Origin: Leptospiraceae bacterium
GTDB lineage: Bacteria; Spirochaetota; Leptospiria; Leptospirales; Leptospiraceae
Length of the DNA: 64,000 bases
Assembly (NCBI GenBank): GCA_027485405.1
Contig: JAIXRB010000082.1
Coordinates: forward strand, 1 to 64,000
Direction: 5' to 3'
Below, piece after piece: positions 7,381 through 15,107 of this stretch (positions within the stretch are counted from its first letter, which is position 1; every line of letters begins with the position of its first letter). A program made the position numbers and the translations under genes. The notes beneath the pieces are model-generated. The model was not told the DNA's origin. It saw only the letters and a list, made by a program, of their open reading frames with translations, and made no database searches.

Positions 7381-9392
7381 TTTCCCTCCAGAGCAAACAT
7401 ATAGGGAGTTGAGACTATGAAATTGATTGCTAGCCCTACTCTTCGCCTAGCTTCATTTCCCCTATCCCCAAAATCATCCAAAGTCAAAGTGGCGACAGCG
7501 GCATCTGAAATTCTAGTTTGTAAATCTGTATTGAGAGCAATATCGTTTGTTCCTCCATCTCCCCAACCATAGGAAATGGTATTGATACTGGAATCTCGCT
7601 TATCACGAGCAAGAAAGTAGTTCAAATCCGTACCAGAACCTAGCAGAGCGTACAAATGAGCTCTTTCCAAATTTCCTAAATTCTTTAAGCCATCACCTAT
7701 AAACCGATTCCACAACCACTCTGCGGTTTCCTTGACTCGCCATCGTCCATCAACTCCCTTTGGAATGATCAAATCATATCGCTTTCGATAGACAGTAGTT
7801 CCACGGTCATCCCGAAAGCCGATTCCCCATTGGTCAGGGGTTTCAGAACTAGTATTGAAAGCTTGTCGAAACACATCGGCTGTGTCCTTTGCTTCTACCC
7901 CGGTTTGACCACCAAATACATCATGAGCCGGTGAAAAGATTTGAACATCTTCTAGATTCAATAGGTTGCGAGTGCCATGTAGCCCAAAACTGAGTTCCGC
8001 ATTTTCAAGCGTTACCAGATTGCTAATTGTAAACAGCCGATCTGCACTTGTTCTATACTTTATTCTAGAAGCATTGTGAAAGGCAGTCGATAGAGCATAC
8101 CTTCGCAAAAAAACCAAAAGAATTTTAGGGTTTGTCCCTGCCCAAATTTCGCGGATTTGGGTCGCCTTGTTCTGAATACTGACATCAGGATTGTTACCCG
8201 AGATTCTATCTTCATCTAAATTATCATCTGCTAAAGCTCGAATCAGCCTCAACGGTAAATTGTTTAGACTTTCCGTCTGATTGATCGAAAGTTGAGCGGC
8301 ATTTTGGATTTTTTCCCGAGCGGTGGAACCACCGACTGATTGACCATATAAGATGACTGGCCTATCCAAATGAAAATCGCGTCCATACGAAATAGAGTCA
8401 ATATTAGTGTTTGCTGAATTGAATTCTCCAACCCGGAGATCGGTTAATGCCTTTGCCGTTTCCGGTACTGTTTGTCTTTCATGGGTTTGAAATGCGGCAT
8501 TGGATTGAGTGATATCTCCGGCATTGCCCCCGGTTCCTAAAATTCCAAAAAAGAGTTGGTGGTATTCTCTAGCGAAGTCTTCATTTCCCAAAAATTGAGC
8601 ATCGGTAAATCGGTTTCGTCGATGGTTATATTGTATGGCGATGGCTGGTGAAAGCGCCGAGTTTGCCAAAATGTTTTGGTAAGATTCTCCGCGTGCTATC
8701 GAATTCATTGTTTCATCAAAAAGGCGCAACTGGGGTCTTGGTCCAACTAATTCTGAATTGGTTGCCATATGGTAATTGGTTTCGATATAACCCAAATAGT
8801 TTCGAACAGGATTCAATCCTTTCATCTGAGCAATCAACGGAAAAGAAATGGCATTGGAGTCTGAAGAATCTATGCCTATCCCAGAAGTAGCTTGTCCTAG
8901 GAATGGAGTTGTTCCTGAAGAAAGCGAACGTGTTAAACAAAAAACGGATGCTTGTTGGCTACGGCTGATTGCACTACCGAGCACTGGTTGATTGAGGCGT
9001 GGGTTGATTGGATCAGCGCTTAAAATTTGGACAATGGCTTTGTCCGAACCTAGTTTTACCCATTCGGCAATCTGTGAATCGGAGGCGGGGCCACCCCAAG
9101 CGAAGGTATGCAAAATTCGTCGTATAGCTGTTTCATTCCATTCGGAGTCCGCAATTCGGTTTGAGAAGCTGGTATAAAGTGCTGGGTCGTCTTGCATTCC
9201 ACCCAACCCAGATTCGGCTGGAAGATCACACGAAACCGAAGAAGAAAGCCCCAAAAGCCCTAGAGTCGGATTGATATCTGACTCACATTTCCCGTTTGGA
9301 CAATCCAAATAGCGAGAAACAAGGCAATTTGTGGTAAACAGAAAGAGTAAACACAAAGTGAGGTTTTGTATCATTGGAAACTTCCGTTTCAT
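7377..9392 (-). CDS. DUF1800 family lipoprotein
   Basis: A protein of about 671 residues, first gene of the DUF1800-DUF1501-barrel unit. The N-terminus KRKFPMIQNLTLCLLFLFTTNC carries a lipobox ending in TTNC, so it is predicted to be lipid-anchored. DUF1800 features seen: GNEDFAREYHQLFFGILG (the counterpart of the NENYAREL motif), VQIFSPAHDVFGG, and a C-terminal half rich in short helices. I place the start at the ATG at 9392. An ATG at 9374 with GGAAG upstream is an alternative that shortens the signal n-region. Leptospiral DUF1800 proteins are undescribed functionally. Confidence 0.85.
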   Translation of the reverse strand: MKRKFPMIQNLTLCLLFLFTTNCLVSRYLDCPNGKCESDINPTLGLLGLSSSVSCDLPAESGLGGMQDDPALYTSFSNRIADSEWNETAIRRILHTFAWGGPASDSQIAEWVKLGSDKAIVQILSADPINPRLNQPVLGSAISRSQQASVFCLTRSLSSGTTPFLGQATSGIGIDSSDSNAISFPLIAQMKGLNPVRNYLGYIETNYHMATNSELVGPRPQLRLFDETMNSIARGESYQNILANSALSPAIAIQYNHRRNRFTDAQFLGNEDFAREYHQLFFGILGTGGNAGDITQSNAAFQTHERQTVPETAKALTDLRVGEFNSANTNIDSISYGRDFHLDRPVILYGQSVGGSTAREKIQNAAQLSINQTESLNNLPLRLIRALADDNLDEDRISGNNPDVSIQNKATQIREIWAGTNPKILLVFLRRYALSTAFHNASRIKYRTSADRLFTISNLVTLENAELSFGLHGTRNLLNLEDVQIFSPAHDVFGGQTGVEAKDTADVFRQAFNTSSETPDQWGIGFRDDRGTTVYRKRYDLIIPKGVDGRWRVKETAEWLWNRFIGDGLKNLGNLERAHLYALLGSGTDLNYFLARDKRDSSINTISYGWGDGGTNDIALNTDLQTRISDAAVATLTLDDFGDRGNEARRRVGLAINFIVSTPYMFALEGK

Positions 9393-9539
9393 AAAAACAA
9401 ACTGATCTAAAGAGTATTTCAATTTCTAGATATTTTTCAGTTTTTTTTTGAAAATCAATCCAAACGCTTGGTTTAGTAATTTCAATTTTAGAATTTTTTA
9501 TGTGAATGGACTTAAAACTCGTCCTGGGGGATTTCGTAG

Positions 9540-10124
9540 ATGCAAAAATTTATTCTATTAGTAGCTCTCCTAAGTATTGTCACTTGCCAGAAAAATTCAA
9601 TCCAAAAGGACCTGGCAGAAATTAGAAACAATGCGTCTCTTGGAAAAGAAGAGAAATATCACTCAATTTTAAAACTAATTCTCAAAGATGAACTTAAAGA
9701 AATTCAGTACAATGAAAAAACGGAAAAGGAACCAGAAACCTTGGAGGTTTTGTTTGGTGGAAATTCAGGTCTAACTTTTTTGGATTCTGCCTCTTACAAA
9801 AAAGCTACAATCCGTTACGTAGTTTTAAATGCTTTGCGAATTTTTGAGGGAATCCAACCGAATGAGAACTTTGTCTTGCGGTTGAGTTTTTCAAAACCCT
9901 TTTATGTAAAAGGCGAATTGAACGAGGACGCAGGCTTACAAGAATTTGAAATTTATAGAATTGGATGGTCTCTTCCTGACTACCAAACCTGGAAAAAGGA
10001 AAACCCAAAAGCCGATGTCTTTGCTGAAAAAGTGGAACTGCTGGGCACTGGTGACTTTATTGAAAGCTTTCAAAAGAAAGGTAAACCAGAATTAGACGAA
10101 TTTCAAAGAATTACATTGGAATGA
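9540..10124 (+). CDS. uncharacterised lipoprotein
   Basis: A 194-residue protein with a lipoprotein signal (QKFILLVALLSIVTC, Cys16). The rest is charged and soluble with no family I recognise; the segment ATIRYVVLNALRIFEG and the later FEIYRIGWSLPDYQTW look like a compact alpha/beta domain. GGGGGA precedes the ATG by 8 bp. Its last 14 bases overlap the convergent aat gene. Confidence 0.7.
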   Translation: MQKFILLVALLSIVTCQKNSIQKDLAEIRNNASLGKEEKYHSILKLILKDELKEIQYNEKTEKEPETLEVLFGGNSGLTFLDSASYKKATIRYVVLNALRIFEGIQPNENFVLRLSFSKPFYVKGELNEDAGLQEFEIYRIGWSLPDYQTWKKENPKADVFAEKVELLGTGDFIESFQKKGKPELDEFQRITLE

Positions 10125-10776
10125 CCCACTTTTCTTTAGAATCCAATGCTTTTTGCAGTCTCTGCAGATAGTCTGCTTTTCGAATTTCATAGGCGCCCAA
10201 AGACCAGGTAATTTGGTTTATTTGCTGCGTATCAAACAATTGAAATCCAGATTCTCTGAGCTTTTCAAAGAGATGAAAGAGAGCAACCTTTCCTGCATCT
10301 GAAGAAAAACCAAACATCGATTCTCCTGCAAAAAACTTTCCAATGGCAACCCCGTAGACTCCGCCCACCAATTCCAAATTCTCAGACCATGCTTCCACGC
10401 TATGTGCCCAACCCATTCGATGGAGTTCGCCAAATCCTTCAAAAAAACCCTTTGTAATCCAAGATTGATCCTTGTCTCGAACCGCACAGGACCGCATCAC
10501 TTCTGGAAATGCCTCATTAAAGCTAATCCTATAGATTTGCTTTCGCACTTTTCTTAAAACGGTGCGCGAAAAATGAACCTGGTTTAAATTAAAAATTGCT
10601 CGAGGGTCAAGGCTATACCAACGAATCGGATTTTCCGACCAAGGAAAAATTCCATGGCAATAGGCATACAACAGTCTATCGAGTGAGAAATCCCCTCCTA
10701 TCGCAACTAGATCGTTTTTCCAAGTAAGTGGGTCATGAAAAAACTGCGAAAAAGTAGGGTCTTTCTGAGTACTCAC
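10111..10776 (-). CDS. aat: leucyl/phenylalanyl-tRNA--protein transferase
   Basis: Transfers Leu or Phe from its tRNA to the N-terminal Arg or Lys of proteins, feeding the N-degron pathway to ClpS/ClpAP. At 221 residues it has normal length. Seen: YCHGIFPWSENPIRWYSLDPRAIF, SFNEAFPEVMRSCA, WAHSVEAWSENLELVGGVYGVAIG and FAGESMFGF, all diagnostic. The start codon is GTG and overlaps the TGA of the upstream exported-protein gene (GTGA), which suggests translational coupling. Confidence 0.95.
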   Translation of the reverse strand: MSTQKDPTFSQFFHDPLTWKNDLVAIGGDFSLDRLLYAYCHGIFPWSENPIRWYSLDPRAIFNLNQVHFSRTVLRKVRKQIYRISFNEAFPEVMRSCAVRDKDQSWITKGFFEGFGELHRMGWAHSVEAWSENLELVGGVYGVAIGKFFAGESMFGFSSDAGKVALFHLFEKLRESGFQLFDTQQINQITWSLGAYEIRKADYLQRLQKALDSKEKWVIPM

Positions 10777-11504
10777 TCTTCCAGCACTGATTTGGGATAG
10801 TCGTACGTGATCTTGACTCGAAGGCTTTTACCGTTCTCGTCGTTTATGTTTGATAGTCCTTCAAACTGAAGGATTCGTCTGGTTTTGATGTCATAAACTA
10901 AAAAGAAAGGATTCACGACTCTTTTTAAAACAAAATTATCCACTTCTAACTTAAGATAAAGTGCATCTCGGTCTTTCCATTTGTCTTTTTTGATAAAGTC
11001 TACGGCAAATTTGTAATCATCTAACTGAACAGGGGCTAGAAATCGAAAACCCATTCTTTTTTCGACGTAAAGTTCATCCCAATTTTCTTTTACGAAATGA
11101 TCGAAGCCCCCATCCATCACAGCTGGTAAGTTTGGTTCGATGGTTTTTTCTTCGATAGGGTCTTCTTTTTTTCTTTTGAAGTAAAGGCGAACAGATCTAC
11201 CCTTTACAACAGCTCCTTCCGTATAACCGTCTCTAAAGTCTTCAGTTTCGAAGGTAGGAACTAGAGGATTGTTGTAAAACTCGATTCTTTTCTTTCCGAA
11301 TACTTTACCTGTGTTATCTTTGTATTCGATATCTGAATAATCGTGTTTTCCATTTCGAAAGAATTCTTTATGATGGTCGGAGTAGACGAATTTACCAGTC
11401 TTAAGATCCGTTGCTTTGCCAAAGTAGACGTATTTTGGTTTTTCCCCAAAAAGAGGAGAAAGACTTGCTAAAACAGTAAATAGGAATAGTGTATTGCGGA
11501 GCAT
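10773..11504 (-). CDS. uncharacterised exported protein upstream of aat
   Basis: A 243-residue protein with a signal peptide (RNTLFLFTVLASLSPLFGEKP). The mature part is beta-rich and highly charged (EYKDNTGKVFGKKRIEFY, GFRFLAPVQLDDYKFAVDF, FFLVYDIKTRRILQFEG). It looks like a periplasmic or surface protein of unknown function. I chose the ATG at 11504, preceded by AAAAGG, because it puts the signal peptide at the N-terminus; an upstream in-frame start would add 59 residues without support. Its start lies only 12 bp from the divergent gene at 11517. Confidence 0.75.
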   Translation of the reverse strand: MLRNTLFLFTVLASLSPLFGEKPKYVYFGKATDLKTGKFVYSDHHKEFFRNGKHDYSDIEYKDNTGKVFGKKRIEFYNNPLVPTFETEDFRDGYTEGAVVKGRSVRLYFKRKKEDPIEEKTIEPNLPAVMDGGFDHFVKENWDELYVEKRMGFRFLAPVQLDDYKFAVDFIKKDKWKDRDALYLKLEVDNFVLKRVVNPFFLVYDIKTRRILQFEGLSNINDENGKSLRVKITYDYPKSVLEE

Positions 11505-11516
11505 GCCTTTTAGACC

Positions 11517-12695
11517 ATGAAAAAGTATAGATTGACCGACCAACGCACCCTTTTGGGGATTCTCGCAAAACTGGCAAATGCAAGCTTTACGGATCCAGTT
11601 TCCCAATCCAAATACAAAATAGTCAACCCATCCATTGTCACTGATATCAACAAATCGGTTCATGTGACGCTCGAGCCCCAATCGGGAACTATGGGCAAAC
11701 CGGCGGTGGTTTTATCCATTTTAAAAGAAAACAAAATCGAGCTAAAAATCAAACAAGCAAATCCATACCAAGATGATTTGTTCATTTTAATTGAGGCTTC
11801 GATTGAGCCTTTAGAACGTTCTTCCAAACGAGCAAACATAGACAATATTTCGGCACTCAACTTAAAATCAGCGGCAATGGTAGACATTGGAACAATCCTT
11901 TCACTCCACGGAAAAACCTCACTCATCAACCAACTCCTCAAACATTGGCAAGTGAATCTCGAACAGGTTTTGTTAAACTATGGTTACTTTATCAGAAAGG
12001 CCTCCATCGGTTTTTTCTATGCGGTAGATAACCCTCTCATGGAAGAACTAAACCAATCCAAGCTCTCTTTCTTTTTACGCGACGCGACTAAAAGCAATTT
12101 TTTCTCAGAACATGGCTTCTTTAACCCAAAGAAAATGGGAGAACAGTATATCCGATCCATGCTCGATAATTATTTGGTAAACAATATCAAATCAATTTTG
12201 ATTGTTCCTATTTTCTCTTACGGTGAAATCTTGCTAGGTTACTTTGAATTAACAAGCAATATGCCGGATTTGGGGAATGAGGGTCTACATTCTGATATTA
12301 TGGGTCCAAGTGGAATTGCTCCTCTAAACTACTTTCTAGGTAACAAAGCCGAAGAGTTTGTTTTTCAAATGGAATTTTCTTACGCAAAGGATTGGAAAGA
12401 AATTGTTTCCCAAGCTCGAATAAGGGACATTAGCCAAGACGGGAGAGGGATAGGACTTTATATTTCCAACAAACTACCTGTTTCCGATTTGGTGCCAGGG
12501 ATACCAATTTCATTTCAAATTTTGATCAACGAACAGCCCTACTCATTCTTTGGATCTCTACGAGGGATTAAGCCATCCACATCTGGGACAGATCATATCT
12601 TAGGAATTCGAGTTTATCATTGCGATAAACAAGAGGGTTTGGAATTATTGAGTCGATTTGCTAGCCAATTGATAGGATCAGACCTTGTGACATGA
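11517..12695 (+). CDS. DUF1577/PilZ-like signalling protein
   Basis: A 392-residue soluble protein. The middle third resembles a GAF-like sensor (NNIKSILIVPIFSYGEILLGYFELTSN). The C-terminal third resembles a PilZ domain: ARIRDISQDGRGIGLYIS contains DxSxxG, followed by the beta strands ISFQILINEQPYSFFGSLRG and HILGIRVYH. An RxxxR pair for c-di-GMP binding is not evident. Architecture matches a second protein here at 27036-28160, and both fit what I recall of the Leptospira family DUF1577. It is the first gene of a long plus-strand series, overlapping the next gene by 4 bp. A role in nucleotide second-messenger sensing is inference. Confidence 0.65.
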   Translation: MKKYRLTDQRTLLGILAKLANASFTDPVSQSKYKIVNPSIVTDINKSVHVTLEPQSGTMGKPAVVLSILKENKIELKIKQANPYQDDLFILIEASIEPLERSSKRANIDNISALNLKSAAMVDIGTILSLHGKTSLINQLLKHWQVNLEQVLLNYGYFIRKASIGFFYAVDNPLMEELNQSKLSFFLRDATKSNFFSEHGFFNPKKMGEQYIRSMLDNYLVNNIKSILIVPIFSYGEILLGYFELTSNMPDLGNEGLHSDIMGPSGIAPLNYFLGNKAEEFVFQMEFSYAKDWKEIVSQARIRDISQDGRGIGLYISNKLPVSDLVPGIPISFQILINEQPYSFFGSLRGIKPSTSGTDHILGIRVYHCDKQEGLELLSRFASQLIGSDLVT

Positions 12696-13078
12696 GCCCG
12701 GAAGAATCAGCAAAAATCATAGAGCTTTTGCAGGAAATTCAAGTTGCACTGCAAACCTCCCAAGATTCGAAAGACCGAATTTTTCTTTATCTAATCCCCA
12801 ACATGGGGATCATTTTTGGAACCAGCCTCCTCTTTTTTCTCTTTCGCTGGTGGCACCAACAACGCATGGCTTTGATCCAAGCAGGGCTCTATAAGCCTTG
12901 GAGTTTCGATCTGAGAGCATATTCCTTTCTTTTGGGACTTTTGTTGACATTCATTGGAATCGTGATTACAATCGTATTTGTAGCTGTGCTAGGGATTACG
13001 TTGGCTCTGCTCGGAGGGTTGTTACCATTCGCTATTGGTCTCGGTCTTTTGACCTATTACAAACTGACAAAGCCATAG
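12692..13078 (+). CDS. small integral membrane protein
   Basis: A 128-residue protein with a polar N-terminal helix (IIELLQEIQVALQTSQ), one membrane segment near residues 31-50, and a hydrophobic hairpin at about 77-122. No family recognised. It overlaps the DUF1577-like gene by 4 bp. The sigma-factor reading frame overlaps or abuts its 3' end in another frame. Confidence 0.65.
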   Translation: MSPEESAKIIELLQEIQVALQTSQDSKDRIFLYLIPNMGIIFGTSLLFFLFRWWHQQRMALIQAGLYKPWSFDLRAYSFLLGLLLTFIGIVITIVFVAVLGITLALLGGLLPFAIGLGLLTYYKLTKP

Positions 13079-13113
13079 CCCCTCGGGTTTGCTCTGAGGA
13101 CGACTGGCAAGCT

Positions 13114-13641
13114 GTGCAGGCTGTGCTTGCAGGCAATATCGAGGCTTTCGATAAACTAATGTCTCGATACGAAGGTATGATCGAAGCCCAATCCAGAAAG
13201 GCATTCCTAAACTCGGATGAGGCAGAAGACTTCCAGCAGGAAGTGTTTTTAAAAGCTTACGAATCATTGAGTTTGTTTCGAGGCGAAGCCCAATTTTCAA
13301 CTTGGCTCTATCAGATTGCCCGATTTCAACTCATTCGACACTGGAAACGAAAAAAAGTAGACATGACAACTTGGGACAAAGAGCTGGAAGAGACTACGGC
13401 AGATTTGTCGGCAATTGAGATCTCAGTTTCTTTAGAAAAAGAAGAAGATCACAAATTATTAAAAAAATTGATCGCTAAACTTCCCTTAATGTATCGAAAA
13501 CCTATACTATTGCATTACTTCGAAAACAAACCCTTAAAAGAAATCTCGAATAGCTTGAACATTAAACTAGGCACGATAAAGAGTAATATTTCCCGAGGCA
13601 AAGACCTAATACGAAAATGGTGGATTGATGAAACTAAGTAA
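13114..13641 (+). CDS. ECF-type RNA polymerase sigma factor, start codon uncertain
   Basis: A sigma-70 family factor with only regions 2 and 4, about 175 residues. Region 2: FDKLMSRYEGMI and EDFQQEVFLKAYESL, then FSTWLYQIARFQLIRHWKR. Region 4 helix-turn-helix: LPLMYRKPILLHYFE, LKEISNSLNIKLGTIKSNISRG. There is no ATG before the conserved part. GTG at 13114 (or 13123) is the most plausible start, with GAGGA upstream. The open frame reaches back to a TTG at 12898, but those residues are a shadow of the membrane gene. Downstream are two small membrane proteins rather than a recognisable zinc-finger anti-sigma factor. Confidence 0.85.
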   Translation: MQAVLAGNIEAFDKLMSRYEGMIEAQSRKAFLNSDEAEDFQQEVFLKAYESLSLFRGEAQFSTWLYQIARFQLIRHWKRKKVDMTTWDKELEETTADLSAIEISVSLEKEEDHKLLKKLIAKLPLMYRKPILLHYFENKPLKEISNSLNIKLGTIKSNISRGKDLIRKWWIDETK

Positions 13642-13969
13642 CATTTTCAATCCTTTCGTTGAAAGGCCAAACGTGTATCTCAAGAACCAACCAGCAGAAA
13701 AGAGTCAGCGTCAGGGCATCTTACTTCAAATCATTCCTGCGAACTGGGTTAAGTTCTCTTTGTTTCTTTTTTTGATTTTGCTCATTACCCCCATTTCAAC
13801 TGCACTACTTTATGGGCGAAATCCTGAACGCGAAGAACTCTATTCTATTTTACTAGGGTCTTGTTTTTTCTTAAGTCTCTACACATCCTTGTTAGGTTTC
13901 TTTTACGTTACATTTAAGATCCCTTACCTGCAAGAAATCAAGAATCGATTGGGTTATAAAGAGGACTAG
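13628..13969 (+). CDS. small membrane protein downstream of sigma factor
   Basis: A 113-residue protein whose ATG lies within the last codons of the sigma gene (14-bp overlap). A polar N-terminus of about 35 residues precedes two membrane helices (VKFSLFLFLILLITPIS and a second at about 70-95), with a short basic C-tail. Position and topology (cytoplasmic N-tail followed by membrane helices) are compatible with a membrane-bound sigma regulator, but no anti-sigma motif such as HxxxCxxC is present. Confidence 0.65.
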   Translation: MKLSNIFNPFVERPNVYLKNQPAEKSQRQGILLQIIPANWVKFSLFLFLILLITPISTALLYGRNPEREELYSILLGSCFFLSLYTSLLGFFYVTFKIPYLQEIKNRLGYKED

Positions 13970-14361
13970 TGAAACCTCTCTTTTTCTTTTTTACCATTCT
14001 GCTTTTTTCAACATCCCTTTTGCCCGAACCCAAACAGGCACTTCAGGTAGAAGAGTTGTTTCTAGGAAACCAAGAAGCCGTGCTTTCCAAAATAGAAAAG
14101 TTGTCCAAGGAAGACTCGCAAGAACTGGTCACTAAGGTTAGAAAACAAGCACGAACAGACTACCCTCAGATCGATCGGTTTTATTTTCTAATCTCACATT
14201 TAGAAGAGATCAATGCGATCGAGAAAGAACAGGCAAGACTAAAGAGTGTGCTATGGGTCTTCGGACTGGGTTTTCTTCTTTTTTCAGGTTTCGTTGTTCT
14301 ACTTATCTTGCGGATCAATCGACTTTCTCTCGAAGTAAAACAGCTCATTTCCGAAGATTGA
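13969..14361 (+). CDS. small membrane-anchored periplasmic protein
   Basis: A 130-residue protein starting with GTG that overlaps the previous stop by one base (TAGTG). An N-terminal signal or anchor (LFFFFTILLFSTSLLPEP) is followed by a helical, charged stretch and a second membrane segment near residues 93-115 (LWVFGLGFLLFSGFVVLLIL). It may place a helical domain outside the membrane. No family recognised. It closes the sigma-factor group. Confidence 0.6.
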   Translation: MKPLFFFFTILLFSTSLLPEPKQALQVEELFLGNQEAVLSKIEKLSKEDSQELVTKVRKQARTDYPQIDRFYFLISHLEEINAIEKEQARLKSVLWVFGLGFLLFSGFVVLLILRINRLSLEVKQLISED

Positions 14362-14365
14362 TTTT

Positions 14366-14426
14366 TTGTCAAAGTCGTCATTGGATTGTATTTCAATTGT
14401 AACCAAATTACGAGAAACTTGTCATT
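14366..14426 (+). promoter_or_regulatory. repeated TTGTCA/GTCATT motifs before the response regulator gene
   Basis: The 68-bp spacer before the PhoB-like gene contains TTGTCA at 14366-14371 and 14419-14424, and GTCATT at 14377-14382 and 14421-14426. OmpR/PhoB-family regulators bind repeated GTCA-type half sites, so autoregulation is possible. Spacing does not match the E. coli Pho box, so this is a weak call. Confidence 0.25.
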
Positions 14427-14429
14427 AAA

Positions 14430-15107
14430 ATGAAAATCCTGGTAGTTGATGACGAAGAGGATATAGCCAGCCTGATTCAATTTCATTTGGAAGAAGAAGG
14501 CTTTCAAGTGGAAGTGTGTCATAACGGGATGGAAGTTCTACCTCGCCTGGAAAAAAACCTCCCGCAAGGAATCATACTAGATCTGATGCTCCCTGGAATT
14601 GGAGGAATGGATCTCTGCAAAAAAATCAAAGAGAAATACCCCCAGGTTCCCATTTTGATGGTAACTGCAAAAACAGGAGAAACCGATGTGGTTTTAGGCT
14701 TAGAACTAGGTGCTGATGACTACATTCGAAAACCTTTCAACGTACGTGAATTAGTGGCACGTGTACGAACTGTCACTCGCCGCTTCCAAGAACCTACTTC
14801 CGATGAAAACCTTGGAAACATAACCTCTGGAAAAATTCAGATCAACCAAACAGCACACAAAGTATATGTAAATGACAAAGAAATTGAACTTACTTTGATT
14901 GAATTCAAGCTTCTACAGATTTTTGTTTCAAACACAGGCGTGGCTTTTTCGAGGGACAAACTTTTAGATCGAATTTGGGGCAAAGATGTTTTTGTAACTG
15001 ATCGAACAGTGGACGTAAACATCAAAAGACTGAGAGATAAATTAGAAACTGAAAAAGAAAGACTGGAAACGATAAGAGGTGTTGGCTATCGTTTTCGGGA
15101 TGCGTAG
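14430..15107 (+). CDS. OmpR/PhoB-family response regulator
   Basis: A 225-residue two-domain regulator. The receiver domain has the acidic pair Asp7-Asp8, phosphorylatable Asp51 (GIILDLMLPG) and the conserved Lys in VTAKTGE. The C-terminal winged helix (IELTLIEFKLLQIF, then DRTVDVNIKRLRDKLE and IRGVGYRF) is of the OmpR/PhoB type. The adjacent kinase is PhoR-like, overlapping by 8 bp. Phosphate control is a reasonable guess, as the family most often acts on pho genes and phoU lies elsewhere in this window, but no phosphate transporter is adjacent. Confidence 0.92.
   Translation: MKILVVDDEEDIASLIQFHLEEEGFQVEVCHNGMEVLPRLEKNLPQGIILDLMLPGIGGMDLCKKIKEKYPQVPILMVTAKTGETDVVLGLELGADDYIRKPFNVRELVARVRTVTRRFQEPTSDENLGNITSGKIQINQTAHKVYVNDKEIELTLIEFKLLQIFVSNTGVAFSRDKLLDRIWGKDVFVTDRTVDVNIKRLRDKLETEKERLETIRGVGYRFRDA

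Noticed and set aside
9440..9452. Run of about nine T residues in the spacer before the lipoprotein at 9540
   Set aside because: Lies far from the start and in a generally T-rich spacer; no evidence of a switch.
12898..13113. N-terminal extension of the sigma-factor frame
   Set aside because: Begins with TTG inside the membrane gene and its residues are a frame-shadow of that gene without sigma homology; kept only as a frameshift possibility in a finding.
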